Below, piece after piece: positions 12,305 to 21,718 of a stretch of 64,000 bases of DNA; within the stretch, counting starts at the first letter, position 1; each line of letters opens with the position of its first letter. A model generated the notes under the pieces. It was not told the origin of the DNA. It saw only the letters and a list, made by a program, of their open reading frames with translations, and searched no databases. The position numbers and the translations under genes are program-made. Source of the DNA: Buttiauxella warmboldiae (lineage in GTDB: Bacteria; Pseudomonadota; Gammaproteobacteria; Enterobacterales; Enterobacteriaceae); assembly GCF_003818135.1 (NCBI RefSeq), contig NZ_RPOH01000042.1, forward strand, positions 18,328-82,327, read 5' to 3'.

Positions 12305-12446
12305 GCGGTTATGTCTGGCATCCGTCCGGCGTCAGTTAATGTCAATTTCATTAACAAATGATACGCAAAGACGGATGTCAGCAAAAATCGCTTTTGCTAT
12401 AGTAAGGCACTTTTTTTATTCCATCACGGATGTCGTTGTTCTAATC

Positions 12447-13658
12447 ATGAATACAGCCCCTTCTTTTCGTTTTGTTAAACGCCTGGCGCTCACTGCGGCC
12501 CTCACCCTTTCGGGAATGGCTGCCGCACACGCTGACGACCTGAACATTAAAACCATGATCCCGGGCGTGCCGCAAATTGATGCGGAAGCGTACATCCTGA
12601 TCGATTACAACTCGGGCAAAGTGCTGGCTGAATCCAATGCCGACACGCGCCGCGATCCTGCCAGCCTGACCAAGATGATGACCAGTTACGTCATCGGCCA
12701 GGCAATGAAAGCGGGCAAATTTAACGAAAGCTCGATTGTCACCGTTGGCCAGGACGCATGGGCCACGGGCAACCCGGTATTTAAAGGTTCATCGTTGATG
12801 TTCCTCAAGCCCGGGATGCAGGTGCCGGTATCACAGCTGATCCGCGGCATTAACCTGCAATCAGGTAACGATGCCTGTGTGGCGATGGCCGATTTCGTGG
12901 CGGGTAGCCAGGATGCATTTGTTGGCCTGATGAACAGCTACGTTTCCGCGCTGGGTCTGAAAAACACCCGCTTCCAGACCGTTCACGGCCTGGACGCAGA
13001 AGGTCAATACAGCTCAGCGCGCGATATGGCGCTGATTGGCCAGGCGTTAATTCGTGATGTGCCAAACGAATACGCTATCTATAAAGAAAAAGAGTTCACC
13101 TTCAACAATATCCGCCAGACAAACCGTAACGGTTTGCTGTGGGATACCAGCCTGCAGGTTGACGGCATCAAAACCGGCCATACCAACGCGGCGGGTTACA
13201 ACCTGGTCGCCTCGGCCACCGAAGGCCAGATGCGCCTGATTTCGGCCGTGCTGGGCGGACGCACTTACAAAGGCCGTGAAACCGAAAGCAAAAAGCTGCT
13301 GACCTGGGGCTTCCGCTTCTTCGAAACGGTTTCTCCGCTGAAAGCCGGTAAAGAATTTGCCTCAGAGCCAGCCTGGTTTGGTGATAATGACCGCGCATCA
13401 CTCGGCGTTGATAAAGACGTCTACCTGACAATCCCCCGTGGCCGCATGAAAGATCTGAAAGCCAGCTATGTGCTTAACAGCGCCGAACTGCACGCGCCAC
13501 TGCAGAAAAACCAGGTGGTGGGCACCATCAACTTCCAGCTCGACGGCAAAACTATCGAACAACGTCCGCTGGTGGTGCTGCAGGAGATGCCTGAGGGGAA
13601 TTTCTTCAGCCGTATCATTGACTACATCAAACTGACATTCCACCACTGGTTTGGTTAA
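12447..13658 (+). CDS. dacA: D-alanyl-D-alanine carboxypeptidase DacA (PBP5)
   Basis: Trims the terminal D-Ala from pentapeptide stems in the periplasm. The ATG at 12447 gives 403 residues, the E. coli length, with a signal peptide cleaved after AAHA. Active-site motifs are SLTK (Ser73, Lys76), SGN in LQSGNDAC, and KTG in GIKTGHT. The C-terminal amphipathic helix ([13 protein letters not shown]) anchors it to the inner membrane. The frame is open for 36 codons upstream of this start, but that stretch has no signal peptide and spans the promoter region. Confidence 0.97.
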   Translation: MNTAPSFRFVKRLALTAALTLSGMAAAHADDLNIKTMIPGVPQIDAEAYILIDYNSGKVLAESNADTRRDPASLTKMMTSYVIGQAMKAGKFNESSIVTVGQDAWATGNPVFKGSSLMFLKPGMQVPVSQLIRGINLQSGNDACVAMADFVAGSQDAFVGLMNSYVSALGLKNTRFQTVHGLDAEGQYSSARDMALIGQALIRDVPNEYAIYKEKEFTFNNIRQTNRNGLLWDTSLQVDGIKTGHTNAAGYNLVASATEGQMRLISAVLGGRTYKGRETESKKLLTWGFRFFETVSPLKAGKEFASEPAWFGDNDRASLGVDKDVYLTIPRGRMKDLKASYVLNSAELHAPLQKNQVVGTINFQLDGKTIEQRPLVVLQEMPEGNFFSRIIDYIKLTFHHWFG

Positions 13659-13711
13659 TAATCGAACACTTGAAAGAGTGAAAGTCGTCCCCATATACTA
13701 TGCATCAAAGC

Positions 13712-13745
13712 AACTCCCGCAGGCTTGCGGGAGTTATTATTTTTA
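13712..13745 (+). terminator. Intrinsic terminator after dacA
   Basis: A perfect 10-bp stem (AACTCCCGCA paired with TGCGGGAGTT) with a GGCT loop is followed by TATTATTTTT. It lies 54 bases after the dacA stop and before ybeD. Confidence 0.9.
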
Positions 13746-13767
13746 ATGCCGCCACGCTGGAGCTACC

Positions 13768-14031
13768 ATGAAAACCAATCTGAAAGAACTGCTCGAATTC
13801 CCGACTTCCTTTACTTATAAGGTGATGGGTCTGGCGAAACCTGAGCTGGTCGATTTGGTCGTTGAGGTGGTGCAGCGCCACGCGCCAGGTGACTACACGC
13901 CGCAGGTTAAACCGAGCAGCAAAGGGAACTACCACTCGGTCTCGATTACCATTAATGCGACCCATATTGAACAAGTTGAAACCCTGTATAAAGAGTTAGG
14001 GAATATCGAAATCGTACGTATGGTGCTGTAA
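13768..14031 (+). CDS. ybeD: YbeD, DUF493 family regulatory-fold protein
   Basis: Small cytoplasmic protein of 87 residues with a ferredoxin-like (ACT-like) fold in the family. It is nearly identical to E. coli YbeD across [19 protein letters not shown]. Function is not established; the conserved position directly before lipB suggests a link to lipoate metabolism, but that is inference. Confidence 0.95.
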   Translation: MKTNLKELLEFPTSFTYKVMGLAKPELVDLVVEVVQRHAPGDYTPQVKPSSKGNYHSVSITINATHIEQVETLYKELGNIEIVRMVL

Positions 14032-14041
14032 TTCGTACCCT

Positions 14042-14061
14042 GCCCGGCCTTCTGGCCGGGC
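14042..14061 (+). terminator. GC-rich hairpin between ybeD and lipB
   Basis: An 8-bp perfect stem GCCCGGCC/GGCCGGGC with a TTCT loop follows the ybeD stop. It has no U-run behind it, so it may act as a weak or factor-dependent terminator or as an mRNA stabiliser. Confidence 0.4.
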
Positions 14062-14106
14062 ATGTGATATATTCCCTTCACTTTTTAACCTGCCGGAGAC
14101 GATGTT

Positions 14107-14747
14107 TTGTCTCAAGATACCATTCAAATCCGCCAGCTTGGCCTGCAGCCCTACGAACCTGTTTCGCAGGCGATGCACGATTTTACCGATACCCGAGATG
14201 AAAACACCGCCGATGAAATCTGGTTAGTGGAGCATCAACGGGTATTTACCCAGGGCCAGGCAGGGAAAGCGGAACATCTGCTGCTGCCGGGCGATATTCC
14301 GGTGATTCAAAGCGACCGGGGCGGGCAGGTCACTTATCATGGGCCGGGCCAGCAGGTGATGTACGTGTTGCTCAACCTGAAGCGCCGCAAACTTGGCGTT
14401 CGGGAGCTGGTGACCATCCTTGAGCAAACCGTCGTCAAAACCCTTGCCCAATTGCAGATAGAGGCTTATCCGCGCGCGACGCGCCGGGTGTCTATGTGAA
14501 TAGCCGTAAAATTTGTTCGCTGGGGCTGCGCATCCGTAAAGGCTGTTCATTTCACGGGCTGGCGTTGAATGTCGATATGGATCTCAGCCCTTTTTTACGC
14601 ATTAATCCTTGCGGCTATGCGGGTCTTGAAATGACACAGGTCAGTTCGCTACGACCGGGCATTTCCCTCGAAGAGATACAGCCGCTGCTGATCAATAACT
14701 TCATAGCATTATTGAATAACCCGCCCGTTAACTACGTGGCGGCTTAA
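14107..14747 (+). pseudogene. lipB: Octanoyltransferase LipB, interrupted by a one-base deletion
   Basis: LipB moves octanoate from acyl carrier protein to lipoyl domains, the first step of lipoate synthesis. The TTG start matches the E. coli gene. Frame 1 matches LipB through IEAYPRA, then continues out of frame to a stop at 14497-14499. Frame 2 resumes with the rest of the family ([21 protein letters not shown]) to 14747. One G is missing after 14478 (GCG-GAC became GCGAC, in a CG-dinucleotide run). Restoring it gives exactly 213 residues, the E. coli length. The break falls before the catalytic Cys in NPCGY, so the truncated product would be inactive. Either a real inactivating mutation or a sequencing error. 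Confidence 0.9.
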
Positions 14748-15081
14748 AATCTATTTTTATAGCTGCACTTATTGAGGTGCAGTTTGAAATAACGCTTTAT
14801 CAACATACCGTTATGGCAAACTTGCACACTTTCGACTGAATAAATGCCCTTTCCAACGCTGGAAATTTTTACCCTGTGGTACGAGGGCCAGCGGAATAAT
14901 CGTTAACACTGCAAAGCCCATGAACCAACAAACCATTTACAATTCTTTCCCCATTTACTGCTTTGTCAGGCTGATTTATCCCCCGCACTGGTGGTATACT
15001 GCCCGCGCTATTAAAAAATAGTTGATAAATAAAACATTCGATTAGCCTGACTTCGTTATCAGCAACTGGAACACGTACGAT
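14748..15081 (+). other. Intergenic region lipB-lipA
   Basis: 334 bases with no supported gene. E. coli carries the LysR-type gene ybeF here; I see no remnant of it. The stretch is AT-rich and contains a candidate lipA promoter near its right end. Confidence 0.6.
14992..15000 (+). promoter_or_regulatory. Candidate extended -10 promoter for lipA
   Basis: TGGTATACT is an extended -10 element (TG-N-TATACT) about 80 bases before the lipA start. No convincing -35 lies at 17 bases, which is tolerated by extended -10 promoters. Confidence 0.45.
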
Positions 15082-16047
15082 ATGAGTAAACCTATTGTCA
15101 TGGAACGCGGCGTCAAATATCGCGACGCCGATAAAATGGCTCTGATCCCGGTTAAAAACGTGGTGACCGAGCGCCAGGAACTGTTAAGAAAACCAGAGTG
15201 GATGAAGATCAAGCTTCCCTCTGATTCAACCCGAATTCAGGGTATTAAAGCGGCGATGCGTAAAAATGGCCTGCACTCGGTCTGTGAAGAGGCCTCCTGC
15301 CCTAACCTGGCAGAGTGCTTCAACCACGGCACCGCAACCTTTATGATCCTGGGGGCTATCTGCACCCGTCGCTGCCCGTTCTGCGATGTGGCGCATGGTC
15401 GCCCTGTGGCGCCTGATGCCAATGAGCCTGCAAAACTGGGGCAAACTATTGCTGATATGGCGCTGCGCTATGTGGTCATCACTTCGGTTGACCGTGACGA
15501 CCTGCGCGATGGCGGGGCCCAGCATTTTGCCGACTGCATCAGCGCCATTCGCGAAAAAAATCCGGCGATCAAAATTGAAACCCTGGTGCCCGATTTCCGT
15601 GGCCGCATGGACAAAGCGTTAGAGATTCTCACCGCAACCCCCCCAGACGTGTTCAACCACAACCTGGAAAACGTGCCGCGTATTTATCGCAAAGTGCGTC
15701 CCGGGGCTGACTACAACTGGTCGTTAAAGCTGCTGGAGCGTTTTAAACAAGCGCACCCTGATATCCCGACTAAATCAGGATTGATGGTCGGTTTAGGGGA
15801 AACCAACGCTGAGATTGTGGAAGTGATGCGCGATCTGCGCCGCCACGGCGTCACCATGTTAACCCTGGGCCAATATTTACAGCCAAGCCGTCACCACTTA
15901 CCGGTTCAGCGTTATGTCAGCCCTGACGAGTTTGAAGAGATGAAAGCTGAAGCGCTGGCGATGGGCTTTACCCACGCCGCCTGCGGCCCGTTTGTTCGCT
16001 CTTCTTACCATGCGGATCTGCAAGCCAAAGGGATGGAAGTAAAATAA
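15082..16047 (+). CDS. lipA: Lipoyl synthase LipA
   Basis: Radical-SAM enzyme that inserts two sulfurs into octanoyl groups on lipoyl domains. It has 321 residues, as in E. coli. The auxiliary cluster motif C-x4-C-x5-C ([12 protein letters not shown]) and the radical-SAM motif C-x3-C-x2-C (CTRRCPFC) are both intact. It needs octanoylated substrate, which in this genome may have to come from LplA salvage if the lipB frameshift is real. Confidence 0.97.
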   Translation: MSKPIVMERGVKYRDADKMALIPVKNVVTERQELLRKPEWMKIKLPSDSTRIQGIKAAMRKNGLHSVCEEASCPNLAECFNHGTATFMILGAICTRRCPFCDVAHGRPVAPDANEPAKLGQTIADMALRYVVITSVDRDDLRDGGAQHFADCISAIREKNPAIKIETLVPDFRGRMDKALEILTATPPDVFNHNLENVPRIYRKVRPGADYNWSLKLLERFKQAHPDIPTKSGLMVGLGETNAEIVEVMRDLRRHGVTMLTLGQYLQPSRHHLPVQRYVSPDEFEEMKAEALAMGFTHAACGPFVRSSYHADLQAKGMEVK

Positions 16048-16092
16048 CGATGTAACAAATCGTTACTTTTAATTTGCAGCTCGCATAAAAAA

Positions 16093-16118
16093 CGGCATTT
16101 GCGATGCCGGTTTTTTTA
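16093..16118 (+). terminator. Intrinsic terminator after lipA
   Basis: Stem CGGCAT/ATGCCG with a short loop is flanked by an A-run on the left and seven Ts on the right. It could serve lipA, and the A-run lets it also stop tatE transcripts from the other strand. Confidence 0.85.
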
Positions 16119-16143
16119 TATCTGTTCGAAAGCTGTGTTTTGA

Positions 16144-16347
16144 TCAGTCTTTATGCGTAATACGATCGGAGACTGCATCAGTAGTGGTGGCAGACTTAGC
16201 ACCGATCTCGTCTTCATTCATCGCTTTCTTAAAGCCCTTGATTGCCGCGCCAAGATCGCTCCCCAGGGTGCGTAACTTTTTGGTGCCAAATAACAAAACG
16301 ATCAACGCGCCGACCACCAATAACTTTGTAATACTAATCTCACCCAT
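16144..16347 (-). CDS. tatE: Sec-independent protein translocase subunit TatE
   Basis: TatA paralogue of the twin-arginine translocon. The ATG at 16347 gives 67 residues, the E. coli length. It has one N-terminal transmembrane helix ([18 protein letters not shown]) followed by the amphipathic helix [21 protein letters not shown]. The window also encodes a twin-arginine substrate, FdnG. It converges with lipA. Confidence 0.95.
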   Translation of the reverse strand: MGEISITKLLVVGALIVLLFGTKKLRTLGSDLGAAIKGFKKAMNEDEIGAKSATTTDAVSDRITHKD

Positions 16348-16475
16348 AACAACCTTCTTTAAACATGCGTGCCGCGGATACGGCGAATAATACACGGAGA
16401 CAATTAACGGTCATTTTCTTGCGCCATACAATAGCAACCTGTAACAAGTTGAATCAAGAGTGGGTCAAAAAAACG

Positions 16476-17264
16476 TCATCGCAGCTGGGGTAAAGCAAAA
16501 CGCCGATTCTTCAGCACCGGTAACATCTCTCTGACTTCCGCGAGATAGCGCTGTTCCAGCTCGGCATAAATCAAGGCGGGGCGTTGGTTTGCCGCTGCCA
16601 TCACCACACCTAGCGGATCGACTATCTGGCTATGACCGATATTTTTATTGCCACATTCGCCAGACGCCATCACATAGCAGGTTGTATCAAGCGCGCGAGC
16701 CGCCAGCAGCGTTGACCAGTGCATCTCTTTATTCGGGCCGCGTAGCCACGCGGCGGGTAAGACTAAAACCTCGGCCCCCATCAGCGCCAGGCTCAACGCC
16801 ATCTCGGGAAAACGCAGGTCGTAACAGGTCATGAGCCCTACCTTAAAACCGGCGACCTCAATCAATGGCGGCAGGCGGTCGCCCGCATCCACCAGCCGCG
16901 ATTCCTGTACGTTAAACGCATCATAGAGGTGAAGTTTTTGATAACGGGCAATCACCTCCCCACCGCGAACGGCCAGCAACGTATTGGCTGCGCGCCCTGC
17001 TGTCGTTTTGACAGGCAGCGTCAGGATGGTGGTCAGCCGATCTTTGCGGCTTTGATCGCAAAGCTGTTCGATAAACTCTTCTTTCATCGCCTGCGCAGAA
17101 GACACCGACCAGTCAGGATCGTTATCGTCACGCGCCAGCACCGCCTCGGGCAGCACTAGCAATTGCGCTCCTGCGGCAACTGCCTGCGACATTAGCCCCA
17201 GACAGGTATTTGCATTTTCCTGCCATATCCTGCCGACCGCAAACTGCCCAACTGCAACTTTCAT
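16476..17264 (-). CDS. ybeM: Deaminated glutathione amidase (nitrilase family, YbeM/Nit1)
   Basis: Carbon-nitrogen hydrolase superfamily; the family member in E. coli and mammals repairs deaminated glutathione. The Glu-Lys-Cys catalytic triad is visible at Glu40 (LPEA), Lys110 ([10 protein letters not shown]) and Cys147 ([11 protein letters not shown]). Length is 262 residues, full for the family; the K-12 gene is a pseudogene while this copy is intact. Specific substrate is inferred from family knowledge. Confidence 0.88.
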   Translation of the reverse strand: MKVAVGQFAVGRIWQENANTCLGLMSQAVAAGAQLLVLPEAVLARDDNDPDWSVSSAQAMKEEFIEQLCDQSRKDRLTTILTLPVKTTAGRAANTLLAVRGGEVIARYQKLHLYDAFNVQESRLVDAGDRLPPLIEVAGFKVGLMTCYDLRFPEMALSLALMGAEVLVLPAAWLRGPNKEMHWSTLLAARALDTTCYVMASGECGNKNIGHSQIVDPLGVVMAAANQRPALIYAELEQRYLAEVREMLPVLKNRRFALPQLR

Positions 17265-17371
17265 TATTATCCCTCAGCAGGCCGCGAATAATTTCAGTAT
17301 ATCGGGTGTGAAACTTCTCGTGCTGACGTTACACTCAAACACTTTAAAATAAGCAACAACAGGAAATTATT

Positions 17372-17755
17372 GTGTTCCAGATATTGTTAGCCGTGTTTAT
17401 TGGTGGCGGAACGGGAAGCGTGGTGCGCTGGCTATTGAGTATGAAACTAAACCCGGTGCATGCCGCGATTCCGATTGGCACGCTAACCGCAAACCTGGCT
17501 GGCGCATTTATCATCGGGCTGGGGCTGGCTCTGTTTACCCGCGTCACGCATCTCGATCCGGTCTGGAAGCTGCTAATCACCACGGGTTTTTGCGGCGGCC
17601 TGACCACCTTTTCAACTTTCTCAGCGGAAGTGGTGTTCCTGCTTCAGGATGGACGCCTGGCCTGGGCCGGATTGAATATGCTGCTCAATCTCGCCGGATC
17701 GCTGACTATGACCGCCGTCGCATTTTGGCTAGTTTCTGTTGCCTGGGGCCAGTGA
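17372..17755 (+). CDS. crcB: Fluoride ion transporter CrcB/Fluc
   Basis: Small dual-topology fluoride channel of the inner membrane. The 127 residues carry four hydrophobic segments and family motifs [21 protein letters not shown] and [13 protein letters not shown] looked for a fluoride riboswitch upstream and did not see one. Confidence 0.95.
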   Translation: MFQILLAVFIGGGTGSVVRWLLSMKLNPVHAAIPIGTLTANLAGAFIIGLGLALFTRVTHLDPVWKLLITTGFCGGLTTFSTFSAEVVFLLQDGRLAWAGLNMLLNLAGSLTMTAVAFWLVSVAWGQ

Positions 17756-17825
17756 TTAGCCGCGGGTTAAGGTTAGCTTAATTTTTGTCTGCCACGCTGA
17801 TGAAAAATTAGCGTGGAGCAAAATA

Positions 17826-17912
17826 ATGAAAGAACGTGTTGCTGGCTGGGCGGCAGTGCTGATGAGCACGCTCATTGTGATGGGCTTTGTGAAAATGTAT
17901 CTGTTTCCCTGA
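17826..17912 (+). CDS. Putative 28-residue single-span membrane peptide
   Basis: A 28-codon frame starting MKERVAGWAAVLMSTL has a charged N-terminus and one hydrophobic stretch long enough to span the membrane, ending at a TGA just before a strong terminator. GGAG lies 8 bases upstream of the ATG. I do not recognise the family. Its placement between a hairpin and a terminator in the crcB-cspE gap supports a real transcript, but coding status is unproven. Confidence 0.5.
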   Translation: MKERVAGWAAVLMSTLIVMGFVKMYLFP

Positions 17913-17925
17913 GTTCAGGGCAAAA

Positions 17926-17948
17926 AAAACCCGCCTTAGCGGGTTTTA
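17926..17948. terminator. Bidirectional terminator between the small peptide and cspE
   Basis: A 9-bp stem AAAACCCGC/GCGGGTTTT with a CTTA loop is flanked by As on the left and Ts on the right, so it can terminate transcripts from both strands (the small peptide on plus, cspE on minus). Confidence 0.85.
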
Positions 17949-17966
17949 TATTCTGCTGGTAAAGCC

Positions 17967-18176
17967 TTAGATAGGCATTACGTTTGCAGCAGATGGGCCT
18001 TTGGCACCGTTAGTGATTTCAAACTCAACGCGCTGACCTTCTGCCAGGGTTTTGAAACCATTGCTCTGGATTGCAGAGAAGTGTACGAACACGTCTTTGC
18101 TACCATCTTCCGGAGTAATGAAGCCAAAGCCTTTTGACTCGTTAAACCACTTAACGTTACCTTTAATCTTAGACAT
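17967..18176 (-). CDS. cspE: Cold-shock-like RNA chaperone CspE
   Basis: 69-residue cold-shock domain with the RNP1 (KGFGFI) and RNP2 (VFVHF) RNA-binding motifs. It is almost identical to E. coli CspE, differing mainly at the C-terminus (NVMPI). It acts as an RNA chaperone and transcription antiterminator. In E. coli pagP lies immediately upstream; here only a short pagP remnant remains. Confidence 0.96.
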   Translation of the reverse strand: MSKIKGNVKWFNESKGFGFITPEDGSKDVFVHFSAIQSNGFKTLAEGQRVEFEITNGAKGPSAANVMPI

Positions 18177-18199
18177 CTAAATTACCTTTACATGAAAAA

Positions 18200-18218
18200 C
18201 GACACAAATGCTGTGTCG
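18200..18218 (-). promoter_or_regulatory. Terminator-shaped hairpin in the cspE 5' leader
   Basis: On the minus strand CGACACA-GCATT-TGTGTCG forms a perfect 7-bp stem followed by TTTTTC, ending about 20 bases before the cspE start. This has the form of an intrinsic terminator inside the leader. CspE-family proteins can melt such hairpins, so an antitermination switch is possible. Confidence 0.6.
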
Positions 18219-18376
18219 GGCATCAGTACACCAATTGTGATGGATTTTGTCCAGCCCAGAATTGCTAAAAAGTGATAAAAATTGCTACCTGTTTTAAAAA
18301 CTGTGCAGCAACCCGTATTTTTGAATAAACGATAAAAATAATAGCCGCGGAGAGCGATTCCATGGCGCTGGCGCGG

Positions 18377-18469
18377 TTAAAACTGGACACGCAGCCAGGC
18401 GAAGTAAAGGTTACCGTTGTTCCAGGTGCCGGGTATCCAGGCCATCTGGAAGGTCGCAGGGCCATAGCC
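18377..18469 (-). pseudogene. pagP: pagP remnant (last 31 codons)
   Basis: Reading the minus strand gives [20 protein letters not shown] followed by [10 protein letters not shown] and a stop, matching the C-terminus of the lipid A palmitoyltransferase PagP (final beta-strands ending YFAWMRFQF in E. coli). Immediately upstream the similarity ends and a stop appears in frame. The rest of the gene is absent. Gene order cspE-pagP is conserved in relatives, so this is what is left after a deletion or replacement that brought the copper operon next to cspE. Confidence 0.88.
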
Positions 18470-18556
18470 CCCGGCGTGTAGCCATGAACAGGACGAAAAT
18501 TACCATCTATTCCGACAAATTATCCTAAAGATAAGAATTGCAGCCAGCCAAAATGC

Positions 18557-18588
18557 CCCCTGCCTTTTCCCATACCAAAAGACAGGGG
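18557..18588 (-). terminator. Hairpin after cusA
   Basis: An interrupted stem (CCCCTG/CAGGGG plus CTTTT/AAAAG) lies just beyond the cusA stop. The U-run on the minus-strand side is weak (CATTTTGG), so efficiency is uncertain. Confidence 0.5.
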
Positions 18589-18598
18589 TAACATTTTG

Positions 18599-21500
18599 TT
18601 ATTTATCTCTTTTTAATAAAACATAGATTGCCGGGATGACCAACATGGAAAGCAGCGGTGCGGTAATCATGCCGCCAATCATCGGCGCCGCGATACGCCG
18701 CATCACTTCCGATCCCGTGCCATCGCCCCACATAATCGGCAGCAACCCCGCCATTATCGTGGCAACGGTCATCACTTTTGGCCTGACGCGCAGCACCGCA
18801 CCTTCATGAAGTGCTCGCATCAGCATTGGTTTCCCGCCAAGGGGCTCAAGCGCTCTGTGCCTTGCAATAGCCTGATTTAAATAAAGCACCATAATCACGC
18901 CAAATTCAGCCGCCACGCCAGCCAGGGCAATAAATCCTACCGCGCCGGCAACGGACAAATTATATCCCAGCAGGTAGAGCAGCCAGACACCGCCAATGAG
19001 TGAGAATGGCAACGTCCCCATAATTAATAACGCATCGCTGACACGGGAAAACGTCGCGTAAAGCAGTACGAAAATAATCACCAGGGTAAACGGCAAGACA
19101 ATGCTTAATTTAGCGCTCGCGCGCTCTAAATATTCAAATTGTCCTGACCAGGATAATGAAACGCCCTCTGGTAATGTTATCTGTTGTGCAACGGCAAGCT
19201 GCATATCCTCCACCGCCGATTTCAAATCCCGCCCGCGCAGGTCAACGTAAACCCAATTCGATAAGCGCGCGTTTTCACTTTTCAGCATTGGCGGACCATC
19301 GGTGATACTGATATCCGCCAGTTCAGAAAGCGCAATCTGGCTGCCGTTAGCCGTAATAACCGGGAGATTTTTCAGCTTCTGGACGTTATCACGCACTTCA
19401 CGTGGATAACGAATATTGATCGGATAGCGCTCACGCCCTTGTATAGTTTCCCCAATATTTTGCCCGCCAATGACCGTTGCCACTAGCGACTGCAGCTCTT
19501 TGACCGATACGCCATAGCGCGCCGCTTTCAGCCTGTCGATATTAATATCCACATAGCGCCCGCCGCCGAGCCGTTCCGCCAGCGCCGATGTCACCCCCGG
19601 CACCTGCTTCACCACGCGTTCAACTTGCTCAGCCACCTGCTCAATAGCGGCAATATTATTGCCGTTCACTTTAATCCCCACCGGGCTTTTAATCCCGGTA
19701 GCCAGCATGTCCAGGCGGTTGCGAATAGGCGGCACCCAGACGTTGGCAATACCCGGAACTTTCACCACGCTATCCAGTTCGCTGACCAGCTTATCCATCG
19801 TCATTCCAGGGCGCCACTGATCACGCGGTTTAAAACGAATAGTGGTTTCAATCATCGTCAGGGGGGCCGGATCGGTTGCGGTATCCGCACGCCCTGCCTT
19901 ACCAAACACCGTCGCAACTTCGGGCACAGTTTTAATTAAGCGATCGGTTTGTTGCAGTAAACGCCCGGCTTCACGTGCAGAAATTCCCGGCAGCGTGGAC
20001 GGCATGTATAACAAATCCCCTTCATCGAGCGGCGGCATAAACTCGCTACCGAGGCGGCTTAACGGCCACAGGGTCGCCAGCAATACCAGACCCGCAATCA
20101 CCAGCGTGGTTTTCGGGCGCGCCAGCACTTTGTCCAGTAGCGGCTCATAGGCGGCAATCAGCCAGCGGTTGATGGGGTTGGCCTTTTCGTCAGGAATTTT
20201 TCCGCGAATAAAATACCCCATTAATACTGGCACCAGCGTAATACCCAGGCCCGCAGCCACCGCCATGGCGTAGGTTTTGGTAAATGCCAGCGGCGAGAAC
20301 ATGCGCCCTTCCTGGGCTTCGAGGGAAAAGACCGGAATAAAGGAGAGCGTGATGATCAGCAGGCTACAGAATAGCGCCGGCCCCACTTCCACCGCCGCCT
20401 GCTCTGAGATACGCCAGTAATCGCTGCCGCTGGGCTGTTTATCCGGATTGTCGTGCCGCCACTGCTCCAGCACCTTATGCATGTTTTCAATCATCACGAT
20501 TGCCGCGTCGACCATCGCACCAATCGCAATCGCAATCCCGCCCAACGACATAATATTGGCGTTTACCCCCTGGTAGTGCATCACGATAAACGCCCCCAGG
20601 ATCCCCAGCGGCAAGGTTATCATCGCCACCAGCGCCGAGCGGAAGTGGAACAGGAACAGCGCGCAGATAATCGCCACCACGATGAACTCTTCCAGCAGCT
20701 TATGGGAGAGCGTTTCAATCGCGTTTTCAATCAGCTGTGAACGATCGTAAACCGGAACGATCTCCACCCCGGCAGGCAAACTCTTCTGGAGTTGCTGCAG
20801 CTTCGCTTTCACCGCATTAATCGTATCCAGCGCATTTTTGCCGTAGCGCATTACGATAATGCCGCCCGCTACTTCCCCTTCTCCGTTAAATTCCGCCACG
20901 CCACGGCGGATTTCCGGCCCCAGGCGCAAGGTTGCTACATCGCTCAGTAATACCGGCACCCCTTCACGAGTGGTAATCACCACCTGCTTAAAATCGGTAA
21001 GGTTTTTCAGGTAGCCCGCGGTGCGCACCATATATTCGGCCTCACCCATTTCGATAACCGAACCGCCCCCTTCCTGGTTAGCGCTTTGAACGGCATCAAT
21101 CACCTGCTGATGAGTAATGTTCAACGCACGCATACGGTGAGGATCGAGCACAATCTGGTATTGCCGCACCATGCCGCCAACGCTTGCCACTTCCGCCACG
21201 TTTGGCACGGTTTTTAGCTCGAATCTGAGCGTCCAGTCCTGAAGCGCGCGCAAATCCGCAAGGCTATGTTTGCCGGTTCGGTCCACCAGCGCATATTCAT
21301 AAACCCAGCCAACCCCGGTAGCATCAGGCCCGAGAGAGGCTTTCGCCTCGGCGGGAAGCTGGGACTGCACCTGGCTTAAATATTCGAGCACCCGCGAGCG
21401 CGCCCAGTACGGATCGGTGCCGTCTTCAAACAGGATGTAAACATACGAATCCCCGAACATTGAAAACCCGCGCACGGTTTTCGCGCCAGGCACCGAAAGC

Positions 21501-21718
21501 ATGGTGGTAGTGAGTGGATAGGTCACCTGGTCTTCAACCACCTGCGGCGCCTTGCCTGGGTAGTTGATACGGACTATCACCTGCACGTCAGAGAGATCCG
21601 GCAGCGCATCCAGCGGTGCTCGTTGCAGGGACCAGGCTCCCCACGCGGCCATAATAATGGCCGCAAGTAAAACCAGCAGCCGGTTTTTAAGTGACCAGCG
21701 AATAACAGCGGCAATCAT
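18599..21718 (-). CDS. cusA: Cu(I)/Ag(I) efflux RND transporter CusA
   Basis: Inner-membrane heavy-metal RND pump that, with CusB and an outer-membrane channel, exports monovalent copper and silver across the whole envelope using the proton gradient. The 1039 residues are full length for the HME-RND family. The protein has the typical N-terminal transmembrane helix, the large periplasmic loop after it, and the repeated transmembrane block with [16 protein letters not shown], a conserved charged segment of HME pumps. The start ATG overlaps the cusB stop (ATGA), so the two are translationally coupled. Confidence 0.94.
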   Translation of the reverse strand: MIAAVIRWSLKNRLLVLLAAIIMAAWGAWSLQRAPLDALPDLSDVQVIVRINYPGKAPQVVEDQVTYPLTTTMLSVPGAKTVRGFSMFGDSYVYILFEDGTDPYWARSRVLEYLSQVQSQLPAEAKASLGPDATGVGWVYEYALVDRTGKHSLADLRALQDWTLRFELKTVPNVAEVASVGGMVRQYQIVLDPHRMRALNITHQQVIDAVQSANQEGGGSVIEMGEAEYMVRTAGYLKNLTDFKQVVITTREGVPVLLSDVATLRLGPEIRRGVAEFNGEGEVAGGIIVMRYGKNALDTINAVKAKLQQLQKSLPAGVEIVPVYDRSQLIENAIETLSHKLLEEFIVVAIICALFLFHFRSALVAMITLPLGILGAFIVMHYQGVNANIMSLGGIAIAIGAMVDAAIVMIENMHKVLEQWRHDNPDKQPSGSDYWRISEQAAVEVGPALFCSLLIITLSFIPVFSLEAQEGRMFSPLAFTKTYAMAVAAGLGITLVPVLMGYFIRGKIPDEKANPINRWLIAAYEPLLDKVLARPKTTLVIAGLVLLATLWPLSRLGSEFMPPLDEGDLLYMPSTLPGISAREAGRLLQQTDRLIKTVPEVATVFGKAGRADTATDPAPLTMIETTIRFKPRDQWRPGMTMDKLVSELDSVVKVPGIANVWVPPIRNRLDMLATGIKSPVGIKVNGNNIAAIEQVAEQVERVVKQVPGVTSALAERLGGGRYVDINIDRLKAARYGVSVKELQSLVATVIGGQNIGETIQGRERYPINIRYPREVRDNVQKLKNLPVITANGSQIALSELADISITDGPPMLKSENARLSNWVYVDLRGRDLKSAVEDMQLAVAQQITLPEGVSLSWSGQFEYLERASAKLSIVLPFTLVIIFVLLYATFSRVSDALLIMGTLPFSLIGGVWLLYLLGYNLSVAGAVGFIALAGVAAEFGVIMVLYLNQAIARHRALEPLGGKPMLMRALHEGAVLRVRPKVMTVATIMAGLLPIMWGDGTGSEVMRRIAAPMIGGMITAPLLSMLVIPAIYVLLKRDK

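Noticed and set aside
14107..14499. Programmed frameshift in lipB
   Set aside because: There is no slippery heptamer or downstream stimulator, and no family member is known to use frameshifting; a missing base explains it.
17265..17371. Fluoride riboswitch before crcB
   Set aside because: The short leader lacks the conserved crcB-motif pseudoknot elements.
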